DNA of 64,000 nt from Patagioenas fasciata (lineage: Eukaryota; Chordata; Aves; Columbiformes; Columbidae): positions 1,369,001 through 1,433,000 of the forward strand of contig NW_027288510.1 in NCBI RefSeq assembly GCF_037038585.1. Reading direction: 5' to 3'. Shown in pieces: positions 54,401 through 64,000 of the stretch. The position numbers and the translations under genes are program-made. Positions within the stretch are counted from its first letter, which is position 1; every line of letters starts with the position of its first letter. The notes beneath the pieces are model-generated. The model had not been told where the DNA came from. It saw only the letters and a program-made list of their open reading frames with translations, and did no database searches.

Positions 54401-56200
54401 CCTCCCCAAGACCTGCACCCCCAATTCTGCCTCCACAAGACCTTCACCCCCAGTCCCTGCTCCACTAAATCCTACACCCCAAACCCTGCACCCCCAACCT
54501 CCTGGACCCCAAATCCTGCCCCCACAAGTTGCACCCCAAAACCCTGCTACCCCACATCTTGTACCCCCAGATCCTTCCCCCAACACCCTGCAATCCCAAA
54601 CCCTGCACCCCCAATTCTGGCGCTAAACCCTGCACCCCCAGAACCCTGCACCACTGAACCTTGCACCCTGAAACCCTGCTCCCCCAATCCCCCCCCCAAA
54701 ACTCTGCACCCCAAAACCCTATACCCAAAACCCTGCACCCCACAAGTTGCACCCCATATCCCTGCACCCCCAAATCCCTGCACCCCCAAATCCTCCAACC
54801 CTCAGGTCCTGCACCCCCAGGTGCTGAACACCTGAACCCCTCACCCCAGACCCCTCACCCCAAAGCCCTGCACCCCCAAATCCTGCCTCTAAACGCTGAA
54901 CTACAAGGTTCTGTACCCCAACAGCCTGCTCACCCAGATCCTGCACCCCAGAACCCTGCACCCCCATATTCTGATCCCTACAGCCTGCACCCCCAGCTCC
55001 TGCACCCCCAAAACCTGTACCCCTAAATCCTGCACCCTTCAACCCTGCAGCCCACAACGCTGCACCCCCAACCTCTGCAGCCCCAGTTCCTTAACGCGTG
55101 AAACCTGCGCCCCCAAGTCCTGCACCTCAAAACCTTACACCCGGAATCCTGCCCCCCAAACCATGCACCCCAAAATCAAGGCCCCTCAAACTTGCACTCA
55201 AAAGTCCGCACCAAGAAACCCTCCCCGCCCAGTTCCTAAAGACATGGAACCTGCACCCCCAAATCCCGCACCCCAAAACCCTGCAGCCCAGTACCCCAGA
55301 CCACCAAATCTTGCACCTCCAAATCCTGCCCCCTTTAGCCCTGCACTTCAAACCCTGCACCCCAAATCCTGCAACCAGCCCTTGTACCCCTAAATCCTTG
55401 ACCTCCACATCCCGAATCTCCAAACGCAGCAACCCCAAAACCCTAGACCCCCAATCCCTGCACCCCCAAATCATTGTCCTTCAAATCCCACACCCAACGC
55501 TCGTACACCCCAAGATCTTGCACCCCCACACACTGCACCCCAAATCCTGCATCCCCAAATCCTCCAGCCCCATGTCCCAAACCCCCAAACCCTGCACCCT
55601 CAAGTCTTGCACCCCCAAACCATTCTCCCCGAAATCCTGCAACCCCAAACCCCACACCTCCTGCACCCCAAAATTCGACACCTCCAATTCTAAACCCTTA
55701 AACCCTGCATCTCGCAAATCCTTCCCCCCAAAACAGTGCCCCCCAAACCCTGCACCCCAGATCCTGCAGCCCCTAACTCTGCACCCCAAACGCTGCACCC
55801 TCAGATCCTGCGTCCCCCAACCCTGCACCCCAAATCCTTTACCGCAAAATTCCCCAAACCTGCAAACCCAAATTCTGCACCCCCAGTTCCTAAACATGTG
55901 AACCCTGCACCCCCAAACATTCAGCCCAAAGCCCTGCACCCCCAAATCCTGCCGTACACAACCCTTCCCCCCAAACCTCTTCAACCCAAGGTACTGAAAC
56001 CCTAAGCCCTGCACCCCAAACCTACATCCCCAAATCCTGCACCCGCAGGTCCTGAACACCCAAAATCGGCACCCCCAAATCCCTGAACTCTAAAAACCTG
56101 AACCCCCAATTCTGCCTCCCCAAGACCTGCACCCCCAAACCCTACACCACTAAACCCTGCACCCCCAAACCCTGTACCCCAAATCCTGACCCCCACAAGT
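51460..56200 (+). repeat. Degenerate minisatellite, ~14-16 bp unit
   Basis: About 4.7 kb of 'ccctgcacccccaaat'-type units with many variants. Within it, 51807-52312 recurs at 53653-54007 with ~1846-base offset and an internal deletion of about 150 bases in the second copy. Confidence 0.97.
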
Positions 56201-56234
56201 TGCACCCTGGGGACAATGGGGGGTGCCCAGGATG

Positions 56235-59200
56235 TGAGAATGAGTCCTGAGGACAAGGGGAGCCTGACAGGGCCCGAGCAAACCCGACAGGGCCTGACGG
56301 AGCCTGACAGGGCCCGAGCAAACCCGACAGGGCCCGAGCGAATCTGACAGGGCCCGACGGAGCCCGACAGGGCCTGAGCAAACCCGACAGGGCCTGACAA
56401 GGCCCGACAGGGCCTGAGCAAACCCGACAGGACCCGACAAAGCCTGACAGGGTCCGATGGAGCCCGACAGGGACCGAGGAAACCCGACAGGGCGCGACGG
56501 AGCCTGACAGGGCCCGAGCAAACCCGACAGGGCTCGACGGAGCCCGACAGGGCCCTAGCAAACCCGACAGGGCCTGAGCAAACCCGACAGGGCCCGACGG
56601 AGCCCGACAGGGCCTGAGGAAACCAGACAGTGCCCGACGGAGCCCGACAGGGCCCTAGCAAACCCGAAAGGGCTTGACAAAGTCTGACAGGGCCCGAGCA
56701 AACCCGACAGGGCCCGAGCAAACCCGACAGGGCCCGACGGAGCCCGACAGGGCCCGAGCAAACCCGAAAGGGCCCGACGGAGCCCGACAGGGCTCGATGG
56801 AGCCCGACAGGGCCCGAGGAAACCCGACAGGGCCCGACGGAGCCCGATAGGGCCCGAGCGTACCCGACAGGGCCTGATGGAGCCCGACAGGGCCCGAGCA
56901 AACCCGCAAGGGCCCGACGAAGCCTGACAGGGCTCGATGGAGCCCGACAGGGCCCGAGCAAACCCGACAGGGCCTGACGGAACCTTGACAGGGCCCGAGG
57001 AAACCCAACAGAGCCCGACGGAGCCCGAGAGGGCCCGAGCAAACCCGACAGGGCCCGAGCAAACCTGACAGGGCTTGTCGGAGCCTGACAGGGCCTGAGT
57101 AAAACCGAAAGGGCCCGAACAAACCCGACAAAGCTCAACGGAACCCGACAGGGCCCGAGCAATCCCGACAGGACCCGACAAGGCCCGACAGGGCCCGAGC
57201 AAACCCGACAGGGCCCGACAAAGCCTGACAGGGCCCGACGGAGCCCGACAGGGCCCGAGCAAACCCGACAAAGCCTCACAGAGCCTGACAGGGCTCGATG
57301 GAGCCCGACAGGGCCCGAGGAAACCCGACAGGGCTAGACGGAGCCCGACAGGGCCCGAGCAAACCCGACAGGGCCCGACGGAGCCCGACAGGGCCCCAGC
57401 AAACCCGACAGGGCCCGAGCAAACCCGACAGGGCCTGACGGAGCCTGACAGGGCCTGAGCAAACCCGACAGGGCTCGACGGAGCCTGACAGGGCCTGAGC
57501 AAACCCGACAGGGCCCGAGCAAACCTGATAGGGCCCGACGGAGCCCGACAGGGCCCGAGCAAACCTGACGGGTCGACGGAGCCTGACAGGGCCTGAGCAA
57601 ACCCGACAGGGCCCGAGCAAATCTGACAGGGGTCGATGGAGCCTGACAGGGCCTGAGCAAACCCGACAGGACCCGACAAAGCCTGACAGGGTTCGATGGA
57701 GCCTGACAGGGCCCGAGCAAACCCGACATGGCTCAACGGAGCCCGACAGGGCCCGAGCAAACCTGACAGAGGTCGACGGAGCCTGACAGGGCCTGAGCAA
57801 ACCCGACAGTGCCCGAGCAAACCCGACAGGGCCCAACGGAGCCCGACAGAGCCCGAGCAAACCCGACAGGGCCCGACAAGGCCCGACAAGGCCAGAACAA
57901 ACCTGACAGGACCTGACAAAGCCTGACAGGGCCCGACGGAGCCCGACAGGGCCCGAGCAAACCCAAAAAGGCCCGACGGAGCCTGACAGGGCTCGATGGA
58001 ACCCGACAGGGCCCGAGGAAACCCGACATGGCCCGACGGAGCCCGATAGGGCCCGAGCAAACCCGAAAGGGCCCGACGGAGCCTGACAGGGCTCGATGGA
58101 GCCCGACAGGGCCCGAGGAAACCCGACAGGGCCCGATGGAGTCCGACAGGGCCCAAGCAAACCCGACAGGGCCTGAGCAAACCCGAGAGTGCCTGAGCAA
58201 ACCCGACAGGTCCCGAGCAAACCCGACAGGGCCCGACGGAGCCTGACAGGGCTCGATGGAGACCGACAGAGCCCGAGGAAACCCGACAGGGCCCGACAGA
58301 GCCCGATAGGGCCCGAGCAAACCCGACAGGGCCTGACGGAGCCCGACAGGGCCCGAGCAAAGCCTGATAGGGTCCGACGGAGCCTGACAGGGCTCGATGG
58401 AGCCCGAGAGGGCCCGAGGAAGCCCGACAGGGCCCGAGCAAACCCGACAGGGCCCAAGCAAACCCGACAGGGCCTGAGCAAACCCGACAGTGCCTGAGCA
58501 AACCCGACAGGGCCCGAGCAAACCCGACAGGGCCCGACGGAGCCTGACAGGGCTCGATGGAGACCGACAGAGCCCGAGGAAACCCGACAGGGCCCGACGG
58601 AGCCCGATAGGGCCCGAGCAAACCCGACAGGGCCTGACGGAGCCTGACAGGGCTCGATGGCGACCGACAGAGCCCGAGGAAACCCGACAGGGCCCGACGG
58701 AGCCCGACAGGGCCCGAGCAAACCCGACAGGGCCTGACGGAGCCCGACAGGGCCCGAGCAAACCCGAAAGGGCCCGACGAAGCCTGACAGGGCTCGATGG
58801 AGCCTGACAGGGCCCGAGGAAACCCGACAGGGCCCGACGGAGCCCGATAGGGCCCGAGCAAACCCGACAGGGCCCGATGGAGCCTGACAGGGCTCGAGCA
58901 AACCCGACAGGGCCTCAGCAAATCCGACAGGGCCTGACGGAGCCCGACAGGGCCCGAGCAAACCCGAAAGGGCCCGACGGAGCCTGACAGGGCTCGATGG
59001 AGCCCAACAGGGCCCGAGGAAACCCGACAGGGCCCCACGAAGCCCGATAGGGCCCGAGCAAACCCGACAGGGCCTGACGGAGCCTGACAGGGCCCGGGCA
59101 AACCCGACAGGGCATGCTAGAGCCCGACAGAGTTCGAGCAAACCCGACAGGGCCCGACAAGGCCCGACAGGGCCCGAGCAATCCCGCCAGGGCTCGACGG

Positions 59201-62200
59201 AGCCTGACAGGGCCCGAGCAAACCCGACACGGCCCGAGCAAACCTGACAGGGCTCGAAGGAGCCCGACAGGGCCCGAGGAAACCAGACAGGGCCCGACAG
59301 AGCCTGACAGGGCCCGAGAAAACCCGACATGGCCCGAGCAAACCTGACAGGGTTCGACAAAGCCTGACAGGGCTCGATGGAGCCTGACAGGGCCCAAGGA
59401 AACCCGACAGGGCCCGACGGAGCCTGACAGGGCCCGAGCAAACCCGACAGGGCTCGACGGAGCCTGACAGGGCCCGAGCAAACCCGACAGGGCCCGAGCA
59501 AACCTGACAGGGCACGAAGGAGCCCGACAGGGCCCGAGCAAACCCGACAGGGCCCAACGGATCCCGACAGGGCGCAAGCAAACCTGACAGGGCCCGACGG
59601 AGCCCAACAGGGCACGAGAAAACCCGACAGGGCCTGACGGAGCCTGACAGGGCCCGAGCAAACCCGACAGGGCCCGAGCGAATCTGACAGGGCCCGACGG
59701 AGCCCGACAGGACAGGGCAAACCCGACAGGGCCCGAGCAAACCCGACAGGGCCTGACAAGGCCCGACAGGGCCTGAGAAAACCCGACAGGACCTGACAAA
59801 GCCTGACAGGGCCCGACGGAGCCCGACAGGGCACGAGCAAACCCGACAGGGCCTGACGGAGCCTGACAGGGCCCGAGCAAACCCGACAGGGCCCGAGCGA
59901 ATCTGACAGGGCTCGACGGATCCCGACAAGACGCGGGCAAAACCGACAGGGCCCGAGCAAACCCGACAGGGCCTGACAAGGCCCGACAGGGCCTGAGCAA
60001 ACCCGACAGGACCCTACAAAGCCTGACAGTGTCCGATGGAGCCCGACAGGGCCCGAGCAAACCCGACAGGGCTCGATGGAGCCCGACAGGGCCCGAGGAA
60101 ACCCGACAGGGCGCGACGGAGCCTGACAGGGCCCGAGCAAACCCGACAGGGCTCGACAATGCCCGACAGGGCCCGAGAAAACCCGACAGGGTCCGTCGAA
60201 GCCTGACAGGGCTTCAGCAAACACGACAGGGCCCGAGCAAACCCGATAGGGCTTGACGGAGCCTGACAGGACCCGAGCAAACCCGACAGGGCCCGAGCAA
60301 ACCCGACAGAGCCCGAGCAAACCCGACAGGGCCCAACGGAGCCCGACAGAGCCCGAGCAAACCCGACAGGGCCCGACAGGGCCCGAACAAACCTGACAGG
60401 ACCTGACAAAGCCTGACAGGGCCCGACAGAGCCCGACAGGGCCCGAGCAAACCCGAAAAGGCCTGACGGAGCCTGACAGGGCTCGATAGAGCCCGACAGG
60501 GCCCGAGGAAACCCGACAGGGCCCGACGGAGCTAGACGGGGCCCGAGCAAACCCGACAGGGCCCGACGGAACCCGACAGGGCCCGAGCAAACCCGACAGG
60601 GCCCGAGGAAATCCGACAGGCCCCGACGGAGCCTGACAGGGCCCGAGCAAACCCGACAGGGCTCGACGGAGCCCGACAGGGTATGAGCACACTCGACAGG
60701 GTCCGACGAAGCCTGACAGGGCTTCAGCAAACCTGACAGGGCCCGAGCAAACTCGACAGGGCCAGACGGAGCCCGACAGGGTTCGACAAAGCCTGACAGG
60801 GCTCGATGGAGCCCGACAGGGCCCGAGGAAACCCGACAGGGCCCGACGGAGCCTGACAGGGCCCGAGCAAACCCGACAGGGCTCGACGGAGCCTGACAGG
60901 GCCCGAGCAAACCCGACACGGCCCGAGCAAACCTGACAGGGCTCGAAGGAGCCCGACAGGGCCCGAGGAAACCAGACAGGGCCCGACAGAACCCGACAGG
61001 GCCCGAGCAAACCCGACATGGCCCGAGCAAACCCGACAGGGTTCGACAAAGCCTGACAGGGCTCGATGGAGCCCGACAGGGCCCAAGGAAACCCGACAGG
61101 GCCCGACGGAGCCTGACGGGGACCGAGCAAACCCGACAGGACTCGACGGAGCCTGACAGGGCTCGATGGAGCCCGACAGGGCCCGGGCAAACCCAACAGG
61201 GCACGCTGGAGCCCGACAGAGCCCGAGCAAACGCGACAGGGCCCGACAAGGCCCAACAGGGCCTGAGCAAACCTGACAGTGCCTGAGCAAACCCGACAGG
61301 GCCCGAGCAAACCCGAAAGGGCCCGACGGAGCCTGACAGGGCTCGATGGAGACCGACAGAGCCCGAGGAAACCCGACAGGGCCCGACGGAGCTCGATAGG
61401 GCCCGAGCAAACCCGACAAGGCCTGACGGAGCCTGACAGGGCTCGATGGCGACTGACAGAGCCCGAGGAAACCCGACAGGGCCCGACGGAGCCCGATAGG
61501 GCCCGAGCAAACCCGACAGGGCCTGACGGAGCCCGACAGGGCCCGAGCAAACCCGAAAGGGCCCAACGAAGCCTGACAGGGCTCGATGGAGCCTGACAGG
61601 GCCCGAGGAAACCCGACAGGGCCCGATGGAGCCTGACAGGGCTCCAGCAAACCCGACAGGGCCTCAGCAAATCCGACAGGGCCTGACGGAGCCCGACAGG
61701 GCCCGAGCAAACCCGAAAGGGCCCGACGGAGCCTGACAGGGCTCGATGGAGCCCGACAGGGCCCGAGGAAACCCGACAGGGCCCCACGAAGCCCGATAGG
61801 GCCCGAGCAAACCCGACAGGGCCTGACGGAGCCTGACAGGGCCCGGGCAAACCCGACAGGGCATGCTAGAGCCCGACAGAGTTCGAGCAAACCCGACAGG
61901 GCCCGACAAGGCCCGACAGGGCCCGAGCAATCCCGCCAGGGCTCGACGGAGCCTGACAGGGCCCGAGCAAACCCGACACGGCCCGAGCAAACCTGACAGG
62001 GCTCGAAGGAGCCCGACAGGGCCCGAGGAAACCAGACAGGGCCCGACAGAGCCTGACAGGGCCCGAGCAAACCCGACATGGCCCGAGCAAACCTGACAGG
62101 GTTCGACAAAGCCTGACAGGGCTCGATGGAGCCTGACAGGGCCCACGGAAACCCGACAGGGCCCGACGGAGCCTGACAGGGCCCGAGCAAACCCGACAGG

Positions 62201-64000
62201 GCTCGACGGAGCCTGACAGGGCCCGAGCAAACCCGACAGGGCCCGAGCAAACCTGACAGGGCACGAAGGAGCCCGACAGGGCCCGAGCAAACCCGACAGG
62301 GCCCAACAAATCCCGACAGGGCGCAAGCAAACCTGACAGGGCCCGACGGAGCCCAACAGGGCACGAGAAAACCCGACAGGGCCTGACGGAGCCTGACAGG
62401 GCCCGAGCAAACCCGACAGGGCCCGAGCGAATCTGACAGGGCCCGACGGAGCCCGACAGGACAGGGCAAACCCGACAGGGCCCGAGCAAACCCGACAGGG
62501 CCTGACAAGGCCCGACAGGGCCTGAGCAAACCCGACAGGACCTGACAAAGCCTGACAGGGCCCGACGGAGCCCGACAGGGCACGAGCAAACCCGACAGGG
62601 CCTGACGGAGCCTGACAGGGCCCGAGCAAACCCGACAGGGCCCGAGCGAATCTGACAGGGCTCGACGGATCCCGACAAGACGCGGGCAAAACCGACAGGG
62701 CCCGAGCAAACCCGACAGGGCCTGACAAGGCCCGACAGGGCCTGAGCAAACCCGACAGGACCCTACAAAGCCTGACAGTGTCCGATGGAGCCCGACAGGG
62801 CCCGAGCAAACCCGACAGGGCTCGATGGAGCCCGACAGGGCCCGAGGAAACCCGACAGGGCGCGACGGAGCCTGACAGGGCCCGAGCAAACCCGACAGGG
62901 CTCGACAATGCCCGACAGGGCCCGAGAAAACCCGACAGGGTCCGTCGAAGCCTGACAGGGCTTCAGCAAACACGACAGGGCCCAAGCAAACCCGATTGGG
63001 CTTGACGGAGCCTGACAGGGCCCGAGCAAACCCGACAGGGCCCGAGCAAACCCGACAGAGCCCGAGCAAACCCGACAGGGCCCAACGGAGCCCGACAGAG
63101 CCCGAGCAAACCCGACAGGGCCTGACAAGGCTGGACAGGGCCCGAACAAACCTGACAGGACCTGACAAAGCCTGACAGGGCCCGACAGAGCCCGACAGGG
63201 CACGAGCAAACCCGAAAAGGCCTGACGGAGCCTGACAGGGCTCGATAGAGCCCGACAGGGCCCGAGGAAACCCGACAGGGCCCGACGGAACCCGACAGGG
63301 CCCGAGAAAACCCGACAGGGCCCGAGGAAATCCGACAGGGCCCGACGGAGCCTGACGGGGCCCGAGCAAACCCGAGAGGGCTCGACGGAGCCCGACAGGG
63401 TATGAGCACACTCGACAGGGTCCGACGAAGCCTGACAGGGCCCGAGCAAACCCGACAGGGCCCGAGGAAATCCGACAGGGCCCGACGGAGCCTGACAGGG
63501 CCCGAGCAAACCCGAGAGGGCTCGACGGAGCCCGACAGGGTATGAGCACACTCGACAGGGTCCGACGAAGCCTGACAGGGCTTCAGCAAACCTGACAGGG
63601 CCCGAGCAAACTCGACAGGGCCAGACGGAGCCCGACAGGGTTCGACAAAGCCTGACAGGGCTCGATGGAGCCCGACAGGGCCCGAGGAAACCCGACAGGG
63701 CCCGACGGAGCCTGACAGGGCCCGAGCAAACCCGACAGGGCTCGACGGAGCCTGACAGGGCCCGAGCAAACCCGACACGGCCCGAGCAAACCTGACAGGG
63801 CTCGAAGGAGCCCGACAGGGCCCGAGGAAACCAGACAGGGCCCGACAGAACCCGACAGGGCCCGAGCAAACCCGACATGGCCCGAGCAAACCCGACAGGG
63901 TTCGACAAAGCCTGACAGGGCTCGATGGAGCCCGACAGGGCCCAAGGAAACCCGACAGGGCCCGACGGAGCCTGACGGGGACCGAGCAAACCCGACAGGA
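56235..64000 (+). repeat. GC-rich satellite, 20-bp unit with higher-order structure
   Basis: At least 7.7 kb of 20-base units, mainly ggcccgagcaaacccgacag and ggcccgacggagcctgacag, often alternating. It continues beyond the window. Variant patterns repeat with a period of about 2.75-2.86 kb (58490 onward versus 61279 onward). Because the unit rarely makes a stop in any minus-strand frame, very long open frames appear (up to 1524 codons); I regard them as by-products. Confidence 0.97.
61279..64000 (+). repeat. Second higher-order repeat copy within the 20-bp satellite
   Basis: Matches 58490-61140. The offset is 2789 at the start, 2749 over most of its length and 2859 at the right edge. The last shift reflects a local 140-base duplication near 63361-63580. 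Confidence 0.85.

Noticed and set aside
51460-56200. Protein reading of the minisatellite (Pro-rich or Gly/Val-rich frames of 100-270 codons)
   Set aside because: Frames follow the repeat unit, change with each indel, and have no conserved start or stop.
57276-61850. 1524-codon open frame on the minus strand (and 941-, 848- and 498-codon frames nearby)
   Set aside because: A 20-base unit without minus-strand stops gives long frames in all phases. There is no start context, domain or codon bias beyond the repeat.
1-64000. tRNA, rRNA or other structured RNA genes
   Set aside because: I looked for typical tRNA box motifs and rRNA stretches and saw none I could support; a covariance-model scan would settle this.

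Overview
The window looks like a repeat-rich stretch of bird nuclear DNA, probably a GC-rich microchromosome or poorly assembled microchromosome-like scaffold. The evidence is the abundance of CR1 LINE fragments in both orientations, several endogenous-retrovirus LTRs, GC-rich minisatellites and CpG islands, and intron-containing genes. A songbird is my guess; the sequence alone does not prove the order.

Layout. 1-2.0 kb: CpG island with exon 1 of an axonemal dynein heavy chain gene on the minus strand; the rest of that gene lies left of the window. 2.2-8.3 kb: retroviral pol debris, then two near-identical tandem ~2.56 kb units. Each unit has, on the minus strand, a TATA promoter, a GC-rich leader with a splice donor, and a broken env (surface and transmembrane parts) with no gag or pol between. 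10.0-34.1 kb: a large inverted repeat with ~7.5 kb arms around a ~9 kb spacer. Each arm carries a CpG island between a short first exon (outward-facing) and a three-exon Gln/Arg-rich coiled-coil gene (inward-facing). The spacer holds two long CR1 elements lying tail to tail and a diverged copy of an arm segment. 34-38.5 kb: CR1 fragments, a 21-22 bp minisatellite, a CpG island and an LTR.

38.6-46.6 kb holds the best gene of the window: a 14-exon CCDC81-like gene on the minus strand. All exon junctions keep frame, and the predicted protein is about 694 residues. 47.3-51.1 kb holds an orphan coding-like 3' exon, two LTRs, an array of short covarying hairpins, a CR1 fragment, an AT-rich/G-run degenerate minisatellite and another CpG island with a possible first exon. 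51.4-56.2 kb is a degenerate 14-16 bp minisatellite. 56.2-64 kb is a 20-bp GC-rich satellite with a ~2.75-2.86 kb higher-order repeat, running off the right edge.

The recognisable host genes (dynein heavy chain, CCDC81-like) belong to families tied to cilia, flagella and centrosomes, but nothing shows they are co-regulated. The two least explained signals are the hairpin array (49.05-49.27 kb, shorter versions in both palindrome arms) and the duplicated promoter-env unit.
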